Of a stretch of DNA of 52,170 nucleotides, positions 31,370 through 40,816 are shown piece after piece. The position numbers and the translations under genes were made by a program. The DNA is from a virus: positions 1-52,170 of the IMG/VR virus record IMGVR_UViG_3300020433_000009. One strand, written 5' to 3'. Under the pieces are notes generated by a model that did no database searches, was not told the DNA's origin, and worked only from the letters and a program-made list of their open reading frames with translations. Each line of letters starts with the position of its first letter. Positions within the stretch are counted from its first letter, which is position 1.

Positions 31370-32707
31370 TTAAGTAATTACTCCAAATGGGTTTGTTTCA
31401 CTAAAGTCTAAAATATCGTCACCTAAGTTTTCAAAGGTTACGCTTTCTGAATATTTAGTATCTGTTGTTGCCATCTCATCTCTATTATCTAGTACCATGG
31501 TAGCACCAGAGTCTGAACCCATAATGGTTTCACCTATAGCGAAAGTAGCAGTTGGCGATTTAAGTTTGATCCAACCTTCTTGTGCATCCCACTCAACCAT
31601 CTGAGCTGTTGCACCAGTAGTACCACCAGTAACTGTTTCTGGTACTGTGAAAGTTCCAGATATTCCTTGTGGTGCAGCAGTAAATGCCATTGTTGCAGCT
31701 GTGTAACCAGTACCTGCATTAGTAATATCTATAAGTTTAACACTTCTATAACCAGAACCACCATTTAAAATATTGATTGCAGTCAAAACCCCATTGGTAA
31801 AAGTTGGTGTGACCGTTGCCTTTACGCCACCAGGATCAGGATCAGTTATCTGTAGAGTTGCTCTATCTTCATCATATCCCTCGCCACCATCTACTATGTT
31901 TACAGACATCAGTTGTCCTTGATTGACAATCCCTCTTATGACTGCAGATTTAGTTGGTGAACCACCAGACACAGTAATGTTTGTCATGAATGCAGTAGCA
32001 GCTGCATTGGATCCATTACCAGAAATAGTAATCGTAGGTGTTTCATTATATTTGCTACCATTGTTAGTAATGTAGATTTGATCAATACCACCATTGTCAA
32101 TAACTGGAGTTCCAGTTGCAGTAACACCATTAGTAGTGAGATAGTAATGTTTAACAGTATATCCGTAATCAATGAGATCCTCATCACCCTCAAATAGATC
32201 ACCTTGCTCGTTGCTGTATTCAAAGAGCTCACACTTGAGTTTGTAAACATAACCCTTACCAAGTTGATAGAAAGGTTCTTCATGTTCTACAAATTTAATC
32301 TCAAAGAAATTGCTAGTTATTGGGAAGTATATTAAATCTCCTTCTTGTGGTCTTTCTCCAACTTCAATAGTTGTACCCTTATCTAAAAGTAAGAACTGAG
32401 AAATTAAATCTGAAAATCTTTGTTGAGAGATTACCAAAGTTAATTCATCTGTTTGTCTAATACCAAACTTGGTCATTAAATCTCCACCACCTTGGAACCC
32501 ATCAAAGTTCTCTAGGTAACCTTCTATAATATATGCATCATCAAATTCAGAAATACTTTCCTCATTAAAAACACCATCCTTCATAACCATCTTACGAGGA
32601 CAGTAGAGGACATCCATCCCAAACATTTTAAGATGTTCTTCTACTAGGTTCTGTAATAGAAACTGTTCGTTTCTAGTACCATGAGTAAAGTATGTAGATC
32701 TTGCCAT
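31370..32707 (-). CDS. gp14: Neck protein gp14 with C-terminal repeat insertion
   Basis: A 445-residue protein, much longer than T4 gp14 (256). The first ~190 residues are the neck protein (YFTHGTRNEQFLLQNLVEEH, YCPRKMV, LISQFLLLDKGT, YQLGKGYVYKLKCELFEYSN). After this comes a ~180-residue stretch of beta repeats ending in GxGY: ITNNGSKY, IVDGGEGY, ILNGGSGY, ITNAGTGY. The extreme C-terminus (EMATTDTKYSE to FSETNPFGVI) is again gp14-like, so the repeats are an insertion. gp13 and gp14 join head to tail. It overlaps gp13 by one base. Confidence 0.92.
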   Translation of the reverse strand: MARSTYFTHGTRNEQFLLQNLVEEHLKMFGMDVLYCPRKMVMKDGVFNEESISEFDDAYIIEGYLENFDGFQGGGDLMTKFGIRQTDELTLVISQQRFSDLISQFLLLDKGTTIEVGERPQEGDLIYFPITSNFFEIKFVEHEEPFYQLGKGYVYKLKCELFEYSNEQGDLFEGDEDLIDYGYTVKHYYLTTNGVTATGTPVIDNGGIDQIYITNNGSKYNETPTITISGNGSNAAATAFMTNITVSGGSPTKSAVIRGIVNQGQLMSVNIVDGGEGYDEDRATLQITDPDPGGVKATVTPTFTNGVLTAINILNGGSGYRSVKLIDITNAGTGYTAATMAFTAAPQGISGTFTVPETVTGGTTGATAQMVEWDAQEGWIKLKSPTATFAIGETIMGSDSGATMVLDNRDEMATTDTKYSESVTFENLGDDILDFSETNPFGVIT

Positions 32708-33522
32708 TATCCAATCATGTCTAGTGGTGGTGTCTCATATTGAGATATCATTTCCTCTTCTAGTTTTGCTACTTTCTCTTTACCTTCGTTGTATATAAAC
32801 TCTCCGTTCATTGTAATTCCACCAGGCAACTGAGCTCCTTGAAACTTAATTAAGTTTGCACCCCACTGTCTTTGTATAAGTGCAGATACATATCTTTTCA
32901 TCCAAAGATCATTGTAAACTGCAGATGTATTTGTAGGATCTAGTGCACGATAAACTTCAAGAACTAAGAAGTCTCCATCATTTACATCAGTTTTAAAATC
33001 TAAATCTAGATACAATCTATCTCCCCTCATCTGGAATCTAGTTTGTTTCTGTCCTTCTAAGAGATAGTAGATATCTTCTAGTCTTCTATTGACCATCTCA
33101 TAGGTTAAAATTTCTGTGTTGGTTAGATCCCATAGATCATTCAATCTCCACTGATATCTAACATCAAATAAATTAGTTACATTCTTAGATTGGAATGGAA
33201 ATACTTTTATAACACTAGTAACATGCTCAGGAACTTTAAGATAATTATTCTGTTCCTTCCAATCAACTGCTAGTGCTGATGATGTTGCAGCTGTTACTTG
33301 AGTAGTAGTGTCAGTTGTCATGGCATCAATCATAGCCTGATTAAACTGAACTTTTAGATGGGTTCTGATGTAACCATCCATATGTCTTTCATTGTAAAAT
33401 TGGATAGCATCATCCACTAGATCAGATATCTGATCATCTTCAATATTAATTTCTAGAACAGGAGCACCGTTTTGACGCAATGCGTAGTCGATAAGTCCTT
33501 CTCTTGTTGATGGTGAGGCCAT
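32707..33522 (-). CDS. gp13: Neck protein gp13
   Basis: A 271-residue protein (T4 gp13 is 309). Conserved pattern: STREGLIDYALRQNGAPVLE, then QISDLVDDAIQFYNERHMDG near the N-terminus, KVPEHVTSVIKVFPF in the middle and WGANLIKFQGAQLPGGITMN near the C-terminus. It forms the neck ring on the portal together with gp14. It starts two bases from the upstream giant protease gene. Confidence 0.95.
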   Translation of the reverse strand: MASPSTREGLIDYALRQNGAPVLEINIEDDQISDLVDDAIQFYNERHMDGYIRTHLKVQFNQAMIDAMTTDTTTQVTAATSSALAVDWKEQNNYLKVPEHVTSVIKVFPFQSKNVTNLFDVRYQWRLNDLWDLTNTEILTYEMVNRRLEDIYYLLEGQKQTRFQMRGDRLYLDLDFKTDVNDGDFLVLEVYRALDPTNTSAVYNDLWMKRYVSALIQRQWGANLIKFQGAQLPGGITMNGEFIYNEGKEKVAKLEEEMISQYETPPLDMIG

Positions 33523-33523
33523 G

Positions 33524-36500
33524 TTATACAGGATTAACGTTGAATCTAATTCTTACATAATAAAGAGTATTCGCACTAAGCGTCACAGCATTAGGAAGAG
33601 TGTAAGATAATTTATTTACACTGTTGTCTCTAGACTCATGTACTATATTAGTAAATGTAGCTGCTGGTGAAAACTGCCAGAATGTTGATGTATGTTGGAA
33701 ACCACTCTTCACTTGTGCAGTCAAAGCTGTAACAGTAGGATTAAATGCAGGTGTGATAGTTTGAATATCTGGTTGATCAACAAATGGAGTAGTGAATGTC
33801 GATGCATTTGAGTATGCACTTTGTAAACCATTCTGATCTCTGAACTTAACTTGAACTGAATACTGAGTATCAAATTCAAGAATTCCTACAGGCACTGTGA
33901 GACTAGTTTTGTTTGCACTATCTCCATTAAGATTTATATTATTAGTATCATAGACAGTTACGTTGTCACTAACTCTTCTAATTCTCCAGTAAGAAGAACT
34001 ATGTGTTGAGCCTGCATATTCTTGAACGAATGGAGATGTAGTAATAACTGGTTGTCTTGATAAAGTTTTAGTAGTGTCTGGATCTATGAATGGTGTAACT
34101 GTAGTTGGAGAAGATACGAACTCTGATTCATTAACAGTTAAAGTAGCAGATGTAGATGTTACAGAAGTTGCATTAGTGTTTGATAGAACACAACGGAATT
34201 GTTCTGATGGATTAGTTGGATATGTTGTTGCGGGTGTTGTATATGACGCTGAGTTTGCACCATTAATAGCACTCCAATTTGCTCCACTATCAGTTGAGAT
34301 CTGCCACTGATAAGAAATAACTCCACTTGTAATAGCAGCAGTTACACTGAAACTTGCAGTTTGTCCCTCAATAACAGCAGTGTTTTGAGGTTGTTGACTG
34401 ATAGTGATAACACGTAATACAGTCTGTAATGCAAAACCAGATGTTATAGGTGCAGCTGATCCAACAAGAGATACGATACATTGGAAACGATCGTCATTAT
34501 CATCAGCAAATACTAAAGTTCCAGTTGTATATGAGTCTGTTGTTCCACCTGTACCAGTAGAAACATTTGCATAGTTTGCACCACCATCATCAGATTTTTG
34601 CCACTGGTATGTTGGAGTTCCACTACTTGTTGATGCTGATACAGTGAAGTTACTGACTGAACCTTCATTAGATGTTACATTAGATGGTTGTGCTGTGATA
34701 GCAAATGTCCTTTCTACAGTCAGAGTTACAGCATTTGTATATGCTTTGACAGTTGCACCAACTGCATCTAACTCACAACGATACTGATCATTATGATCAT
34801 CTGCGTATGTTGTGCCAGCAGTTGTATAACTTGAATTTGTTGCACCACCTATGTTTGACCAGTTGACTCCTCCATCATCTGATTTCTGCCATTGGAAACT
34901 TACGTTTGGACTATGATCTGATTGACTTTGAGCATTTTCTGATCCTCCTCCACCGCCAGGCGTTGTCCATGATTCCGTTTCATATGATGAAGATGCAGCA
35001 TTACCACCAATGATTGACATGGTAACTGATCCAGTACAACTAAATGTTGCTGTAGCTGTTTCATTCACAGTTGCATCCTGTGGTTGATTTACAACATTAA
35101 CAGTTACTGTCTCTACCTGTAAGGTAACAGCATTTGATGCTATCTGTGTAGCACCTGTACAAGACAATACACAACGGAATTGATTTGCATCGTAGGATGC
35201 ATCCAATACAGGAGTTACATAAGTTGCTGTAGTTCCACCAGTTCCTGCAGATACATTATTCCAAGAAGCACCATTTGTATTTGATATCTGCCATTGGTAT
35301 GTTATATCGTTAGCATCATTATCTGAAGTATTTGCTACAACATTGAATGTTCTTGTTCCACCAACAGCACCTGTAGTTCCTTGAGGTTGAGTGGTAATAT
35401 TAATTGTTCTAGTTACGAACAATCTAGCAGCAGTTGAGATAACTTCAGATGCACCAGTGCAATTTAATTTAACTCTATAATAATCTCCATAATCTGCATC
35501 ATATGTTGTGGCTCCAGTAGTATAACTTGATGTGGTAGCACTACCTATATTAGTGTATGTTGCACCATCACCATTTTCTGATTTCTCCCATTGGTAGGAT
35601 AATGCTGCTCCATCTGCTACTGATGCAGTTACATTAAATGTACCAGCTGCAGGTGCAATAGGTGTTGCATTGCTTGGTTCAGCACTTATAGTAATCACTC
35701 TGAATACTGTTAGTGTGACAGCATTAGTATAAGCTGATGCCACTGCAGTGCTAGTATCTAACTTACAACGGAACTGATATGAATTTTTTCCATAGTCATC
35801 ATTGACTGTCAATGTATTACTTGTCACGTTAGTATAACCACTACCTTCAGATAGGGCAGACCAGTTAGCACCACTGTCAGTAGATACTTCCCATTCATAT
35901 GTAATGGTAGATCCGTCAGAACTGATAGCTGATATAGGACCAAATGTAGCACTTGTACCAGCACCTGCTTCTATACTTGCGTTACTAGGTTGTCCTGTAA
36001 CTGTAATAAGAACACCAGTTCCTGCAGTCGTAAAACTGAATGCACGAGTATTGTTTGTTATTTGCTCAACTACAGTAAAGTTAAAGGTTGTATCAATATA
36101 ATCTGATGTAACTGTACCACTCAATATACCCGTTGTGCTGTTTAATGAAAGACCTGAAGCACCAAGTGCGTCACCTGTAGTTGTATAAAGTTCGTAGGTC
36201 GGTTCATTAGCAAATGTCAGACCAGATAAACCAAGGTCAATACTAACACTAGCACCATTTGCAAATGGACTTCCAGTTATTGCACCAGAAGCTTGTGCCC
36301 ATGTTACTGTAGTATCAACATAAGGGAAAAATGCTCCTCTCTTTTTAGTTAGAACATCAGTGTTAGCATCATATTTAAAGTCCACTCCACTATCTACTGG
36401 ATAGTATTTTACATTATCATATACACTGGTGCCCTGTGCTTCTTGAGTATCAGTTTGAGATCTTAGTTGAGTAGAGGTAAAGACAACACCATCTGTACTT

Positions 36501-39013
36501 TCATGTGTTATTGCTTCCGAATCAATCAGTGCAAGATAGTTATTTGATCCACCACCAGTGGCACTAGCACTAGCATTACTAGCTGACTGAACGGTAATCG
36601 TATTATTGATTGCATCCTCAGCAGTTATGTTTAACCATCCACCTTGAGATAATCCAGAAATGTCTGTACCACCAAGAACAACACCACCTGAACTAGGATC
36701 AGTTTGAACTGTGATAGTTCCATTCATTGAGTTGTGATTAGAACACTGATAGTAATATGTGCCTGCAGTATTTGGTGTCCATGATACTGTTGCAGTTCCT
36801 GTAGATCCTTGTCCAGTAGCAGCTGGTGTACTTACTTGATTGCCAGTTCCAGTTCCCTGTACACTCTTAAGATAAAATGGATGAGAACCACTGACACCTG
36901 ATAAGTTAAAATTGATAGTGTCTCCAACATATACAGTAACACCTACATTGTTTCCACCTACTCCACCATTTCTATCAGTTCCACTTAGTGTGTAATACGA
37001 AAATGAAGGAGCTGTTGTTGTTATATTGTATGTTACAGCGTTACCACTACCACCTTCTGTTGATCCTGTAGTTCTTAACTGAACCTTTTTACCAACATTA
37101 CCAATGAAGTGACTGCTATCAGATGAGTTAAAGGAGATTTTTATATTCTGACTTCCACTGGTAACCTCGTATGGGTTAGTTGGTAGTTTTCTTTCTTCGA
37201 TACTATTTGTTGGATAGAATTGAGTTACACCCTTTGTTATATCTCCAGTGTTACCAGTTCCCCTGATAAATTGTTTTCCTAGTGATGCAAAGTTATTAGT
37301 TGTTAGAGTATATCCATTCTTTCCAGCCCAACATGCCATGATACCTGCAACTAGAGGACATGAGAATGATGTACCACCAATAGTTGCATAGTTTGCAGTG
37401 CTATTATATGGTGTGTTTGCAGTCCAGTCATACTTAGGAAGACGAATATTTTTACCAGGTGCACAAACAGTAGCACCAGCACCATAGTTAGAAAAGTCTG
37501 CCCATCTATCATTATAGTCTGTAGCACCTACAGAAATCTTTGCTTGATCTACATCTACATTGTTTACACCACCAGTTGTGTTATCAGCATAACCAGCAGT
37601 TCTTGCTCCAACTACAACCTTAGACATCAAAGGTCCTGCAAAATTATCACCAGAGTCTTTAAATCCATTACCTGCAGATCTACAAATCAATATCCTTTGA
37701 GAAGCAGCTATGGTTCCTTCGATATCATCTAATACTTCTTCATCAGTTCCTGTGTCATCACCTGCATCATTTAGTTCAACATATGGATAAGACTGACTTG
37801 GAAGTCCTGAACCTATGGAAGTATTAACAATAGCTGGTCTGGTATTACCTTTATAGTTTGCATTACTACTATCATTATGATCTATGACTGCCTGATATGC
37901 ATTTAATATAGCAGTATATGTACCACTACCTGAAGAGTTCAAGCATTTGAGTGCATATATTTTTGCATTAGATGCAAATCCACAGGTTCTACCTGCAGCT
38001 AAGATAGCACAATAAGTACCGTGATCATTATCATCTTCGTTGTTAGTACCATAATCACCAGAGTAATGTGGTAATTGGTACACTCTATAGTTCTGTTGTT
38101 CGGCAGTTCCGTTTAGATCAGTAACAAAATCTGGATCATACAATTCAGGATGTAGAGCTGCGTTGTTACCTGTTGGTCTACTTGCACCACGAACTCCGCT
38201 ATCTAAGATATAGATATCAACTCCATCACCAGTGGCACCACTATTACTGTACTCACCATTCATATACTGTCTGTCTTGTTTGGTCAGTCTGTCTAAATGC
38301 CAAAAGTCATGTACGTTAAGTGTCCCATATCTGTTAGGAGAAGTATCATATCTTCCCATTCCAGCGTGGTTTAGGCAATAGTAAAATAAAACTGAAGGTG
38401 TAGATGAACCAAATACTACAGTTGTGTTAGCACCTGATTGTCCTGCAACTCCGTTATAGGTTACACCTGTTGAAAATTCTACACCGCCAGTTGTATATGA
38501 TCCGTCAGGTGTAGTAGAAAATCTTATAGGATGGGTTGCATTACTAGGATGTGATTGATCAAAAATATATGTCGCACCTTGTAAGAAACCACTGAAGTAT
38601 GAAGTGACGACAAAAGTAACATTATCACTTGAGAATGAATATACGTTTGATCCACTGCCTTGCCAGTTAGATGCAACTTGAACATATATTGTGTTCGTGC
38701 TTGATGCAGTAATATTTCTTGTATTCGTAGTAGCTTGTGAAACTACCTCCCCACTAGTCTGTACCTCTTCTCCCTGAGCAGACACAGCTCCAGAAGAATA
38801 TGCTAGTTTATCCCAAAACGCTTTCTTAACAACATTAAGTGCATTGAGTTTCTCTAGTAAACCATTCTCATATTGTTCTGGACATTCCAATGAAAATGTC
38901 TTAAAACTTCTATATGCTTTATAATTGGTTAGGAAACCGTATAATTTTAGGATGGCAGCACATGCAGAATCCAAACTATAATTACCAGAAACCCTGATGA
39001 CTACCTTCTTCAT
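33524..39013 (-). CDS. Giant virion-type protein: subtilisin, cupredoxins, Ig and FN3 repeats
   Basis: I start at ATG 39013 (MKKVVIRVSGN), giving about 1,829 residues; a TTG at 39025 is also in frame. Domains: an I9-like propeptide region (1-70); cupredoxin-like domain 1 (about 100-230) with His161, Cys213, His216, Met219; a subtilisin S8 domain (about 255-590) with Asp271 (YILDSGV), His331 (DHGTYC), oxyanion Asn449 (SAGNG) and Ser549 (GGTSFSCP); cupredoxin-like domain 2 (about 660-770) with His710, Cys756, His759, Met762; a variable region; six Ig-like repeats with YQWQ and FRC motifs (about 34120-36010 in DNA); two FN3-like repeats. The protease triad and both type-1 copper sets appear complete. 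It lies upstream of gp13 with a late-promoter element, so a virion or tail-surface role is inferred. Confidence 0.88.
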   Translation of the reverse strand: MKKVVIRVSGNYSLDSACAAILKLYGFLTNYKAYRSFKTFSLECPEQYENGLLEKLNALNVVKKAFWDKLAYSSGAVSAQGEEVQTSGEVVSQATTNTRNITASSTNTIYVQVASNWQGSGSNVYSFSSDNVTFVVTSYFSGFLQGATYIFDQSHPSNATHPIRFSTTPDGSYTTGGVEFSTGVTYNGVAGQSGANTTVVFGSSTPSVLFYYCLNHAGMGRYDTSPNRYGTLNVHDFWHLDRLTKQDRQYMNGEYSNSGATGDGVDIYILDSGVRGASRPTGNNAALHPELYDPDFVTDLNGTAEQQNYRVYQLPHYSGDYGTNNEDDNDHGTYCAILAAGRTCGFASNAKIYALKCLNSSGSGTYTAILNAYQAVIDHNDSSNANYKGNTRPAIVNTSIGSGLPSQSYPYVELNDAGDDTGTDEEVLDDIEGTIAASQRILICRSAGNGFKDSGDNFAGPLMSKVVVGARTAGYADNTTGGVNNVDVDQAKISVGATDYNDRWADFSNYGAGATVCAPGKNIRLPKYDWTANTPYNSTANYATIGGTSFSCPLVAGIMACWAGKNGYTLTTNNFASLGKQFIRGTGNTGDITKGVTQFYPTNSIEERKLPTNPYEVTSGSQNIKISFNSSDSSHFIGNVGKKVQLRTTGSTEGGSGNAVTYNITTTAPSFSYYTLSGTDRNGGVGGNNVGVTVYVGDTINFNLSGVSGSHPFYLKSVQGTGTGNQVSTPAATGQGSTGTATVSWTPNTAGTYYYQCSNHNSMNGTITVQTDPSSGGVVLGGTDISGLSQGGWLNITAEDAINNTITVQSASNASASATGGGSNNYLALIDSEAITHESTDGVVFTSTQLRSQTDTQEAQGTSVYDNVKYYPVDSGVDFKYDANTDVLTKKRGAFFPYVDTTVTWAQASGAITGSPFANGASVSIDLGLSGLTFANEPTYELYTTTGDALGASGLSLNSTTGILSGTVTSDYIDTTFNFTVVEQITNNTRAFSFTTAGTGVLITVTGQPSNASIEAGAGTSATFGPISAISSDGSTITYEWEVSTDSGANWSALSEGSGYTNVTSNTLTVNDDYGKNSYQFRCKLDTSTAVASAYTNAVTLTVFRVITISAEPSNATPIAPAAGTFNVTASVADGAALSYQWEKSENGDGATYTNIGSATTSSYTTGATTYDADYGDYYRVKLNCTGASEVISTAARLFVTRTINITTQPQGTTGAVGGTRTFNVVANTSDNDANDITYQWQISNTNGASWNNVSAGTGGTTATYVTPVLDASYDANQFRCVLSCTGATQIASNAVTLQVETVTVNVVNQPQDATVNETATATFSCTGSVTMSIIGGNAASSSYETESWTTPGGGGGSENAQSQSDHSPNVSFQWQKSDDGGVNWSNIGGATNSSYTTAGTTYADDHNDQYRCELDAVGATVKAYTNAVTLTVERTFAITAQPSNVTSNEGSVSNFTVSASTSSGTPTYQWQKSDDGGANYANVSTGTGGTTDSYTTGTLVFADDNDDRFQCIVSLVGSAAPITSGFALQTVLRVITISQQPQNTAVIEGQTASFSVTAAITSGVISYQWQISTDSGANWSAINGANSASYTTPATTYPTNPSEQFRCVLSNTNATSVTSTSATLTVNESEFVSSPTTVTPFIDPDTTKTLSRQPVITTSPFVQEYAGSTHSSSYWRIRRVSDNVTVYDTNNINLNGDSANKTSLTVPVGILEFDTQYSVQVKFRDQNGLQSAYSNASTFTTPFVDQPDIQTITPAFNPTVTALTAQVKSGFQHTSTFWQFSPAATFTNIVHESRDNSVNKLSYTLPNAVTLSANTLYYVRIRFNVNPV

Positions 39014-39040
39014 CCCATCTCGCAATTAGTCCTTCAGGTT

Positions 39041-39048
39041 TATTTATG
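39041..39048 (-). promoter_or_regulatory. Late-promoter-like element CATAAATA
   Basis: CATAAATA on the minus strand overlapping the TAA stop of the 114-residue gene. It is 28 bases before the chosen ATG of the giant protease (16 from the TTG); the 22-50 base spacing of the other elements favours the ATG. Confidence 0.55.
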
Positions 39049-39388
39049 CCTTTTTATTCATATCTACTTGTTTAAGTAATCTTGCAATTTCTGTCTCGTC
39101 AACAACCTTATCCATTCTTTCTACTGGTTTACAGAACTTTAAATCGTGACTTGCATCAAATACATATTTCTGTCTACAATGAGTTCTATCTCTTTCCACA
39201 ATAATATGATAAGATTTACCATATACATTCTCTGTAAATCCTATTGCTACGATTGCCCTATTCTCATAAAGATCACCAACTTTATAAGGACAAGTCTCTG
39301 CAGTGCCATCAAAAGGAATATAGAACTGTGTAGAATTGACATGTTCTAACTTCCTAGCTTCACTAGATGGTATGTTTTTTCGATGCAT
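39044..39388 (-). CDS. Hypothetical protein
   Basis: A 114-residue protein with beta-strand pattern (RAIVAIGFTENVYGKSYHII, KYVFDASHDLKFCKPVER) and a helical charged C-terminus (DETEIARLLKQVDMNKK). Three Cys and several His are present but not in a known motif. It shares one base with the stop/start of the upstream 2OG-like gene (TAATG). Function unknown. Confidence 0.7.
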   Translation of the reverse strand: MHRKNIPSSEARKLEHVNSTQFYIPFDGTAETCPYKVGDLYENRAIVAIGFTENVYGKSYHIIVERDRTHCRQKYVFDASHDLKFCKPVERMDKVVDETEIARLLKQVDMNKKA

Positions 39389-39981
39389 TACTTTAACTCC
39401 AAGTTACATAGATCGTCTTGTTCACCAAAGGTACCAGAAAGAAATACATTAAATGATATACTATATCTCATTTGATCCAAATCATTTTTAGCAGTCTGAT
39501 GTTTTAGATAACTGGGAAACAATAGTAGGTCTCCTTTATTTGGATTGATAATGCAATCAGTTACATTATAAAAATTTGGTTGAGCTACATCAGGAATAAT
39601 CATCTTTGGTACTGGATCAAAAAACCTGATGGGAGGATAATTTATATCTTGAGGATAATATGCCCCAGATATAAAACTATTAGGATGTGAGTGAGTATGA
39701 ATATATTCATTGGATGCACACCCTGTAGCCCACATAGTACTTATGCGAGGAAATATGTTTTTATATTCAAAAACATTAGCGAATGAATATTTTACTGCTT
39801 CTAGAAACATCCCAGATAATGTCCAGAACCTCTCATCCTGATGCAAATTAGTCTTAGAAATAGAGAAACCATCTCCATCTTCTAAAACTTTTTTAATATC
39901 CTCTTGTACTTTTTGATGATCAATACCAATATCACAGACCACTAGGGTCTGTGGAAACATACTGAATACTGTTTTAATCAC
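39388..39981 (-). CDS. 2OG-Fe(II) oxygenase-like protein 1 of the tail cluster
   Basis: 197 residues from GTG 39981, or 190 from ATG 39960 (MFPQTLVV), which matches the usual FPTP-like start of the family; both remain possible. IHTHSHPNSFISGAYYPQDI carries the proximal His motif and LLLFPSYLKHQTAKND then RYSISFNV carries the distal His and the Arg. The pattern is that of the 2OG-FeII_Oxy_5 family, in which HxHP occurs at the position of the classic HxD. Substrate unknown. The GTG overlaps the stop of the coiled-coil ORF. Confidence 0.72.
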   Translation of the reverse strand: MIKTVFSMFPQTLVVCDIGIDHQKVQEDIKKVLEDGDGFSISKTNLHQDERFWTLSGMFLEAVKYSFANVFEYKNIFPRISTMWATGCASNEYIHTHSHPNSFISGAYYPQDINYPPIRFFDPVPKMIIPDVAQPNFYNVTDCIINPNKGDLLLFPSYLKHQTAKNDLDQMRYSISFNVFLSGTFGEQDDLCNLELK

Positions 39982-40153
39982 CTACTTTAACTTCACCTTC
40001 TTCTTTTTGAGACATAGTTAGTGCTTCTATTGCACCCTCTAATCTCAATACCTGTTCTTTTCTTTGACTGAGTTGTTTTTCAAGTTCAACAATAGTAGCC
40101 TTTTGCTCTACCAATTGACCATTAAACTCTTTGATCATGTCTGGGATTTCCAT
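39974..40153 (-). CDS. Small coiled-coil protein
   Basis: A 59-codon ORF read from the DNA. MEIPDMIKEFNGQLVEQK, then IVELEKQLSQRKEQVLRLEG show a heptad pattern for one long helix, with a charged tail. It lies between two 2OG-like genes and overlaps the next by 8 bases. There is no strong Shine-Dalgarno. It may form a small trimeric or dimeric coiled coil. Confidence 0.65.
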   Translation of the reverse strand: MEIPDMIKEFNGQLVEQKATIVELEKQLSQRKEQVLRLEGAIEALTMSQKEEGEVKVGD

Positions 40154-40177
40154 AGTTTAAAATAATAACTGTTATAT

Positions 40178-40816
40178 TTAGAAGTGCTCTGCACCATCGA
40201 CTATACCATAGTCTAACACAATATTGCCAGAAATGCTAACTCGTGGTATTCCAGAGAACCCCTTGAATGGATATACTACATGGTTTACCCATGCAGGAAA
40301 TAATATTACTTGACCTTCTATACCTTTTTCAACATTGATTAATTTATTAAACATAGAGAATGGATCTGAGAATTCTGTAAATCCATTCTTTACATGTTGT
40401 GGTAGAACGTCAGGTTCTAATTTACATTGATCCTCATGTGTATATGGCACACTCATGTATACAACAAAACTAAACAACCCAGTATGTTGATGTAAAGGTT
40501 GATAAGAATTTGAATACATTTCATTTCTCCAAAGATCCACCAACTTAAATGGTGTCCTAGGTGGAGTGTTCTGTCTGATCTGATGAAATACAGGAGCAGT
40601 TGCACATTCTCTAGCAAAAGCCTCTGATAAACAAATTATATAATCCTCAAACAAAGGTGCTTTACTTATTCCTAGTTTGTATTCGTCTGGGAATACTCCA
40701 ACTAATTTATCTCCATGGTGACCACCATTCTTTAAATTATTCAGTTCTTCAAAAATATCCTCTGGAAGTTGACTGTACATCAAACAAGGATAATCAAAAT
40801 GATAATTTATATTCAT
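40178..40816 (-). CDS. 2OG-Fe(II) oxygenase-like protein 2 of the tail cluster
   Basis: A 212-residue protein. YQPLHQHTGLFSFVVYMSVP holds the proximal HxH motif, and GQVILFPAWVNHVVYPF followed by GIPRVSISGNI holds the distal His and the 2OG-binding Arg. It diverges strongly from its neighbours in the N-terminal half. It overlaps the next upstream gene by four bases. Substrate unknown. Confidence 0.7.
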   Translation of the reverse strand: MNINYHFDYPCLMYSQLPEDIFEELNNLKNGGHHGDKLVGVFPDEYKLGISKAPLFEDYIICLSEAFARECATAPVFHQIRQNTPPRTPFKLVDLWRNEMYSNSYQPLHQHTGLFSFVVYMSVPYTHEDQCKLEPDVLPQHVKNGFTEFSDPFSMFNKLINVEKGIEGQVILFPAWVNHVVYPFKGFSGIPRVSISGNIVLDYGIVDGAEHF

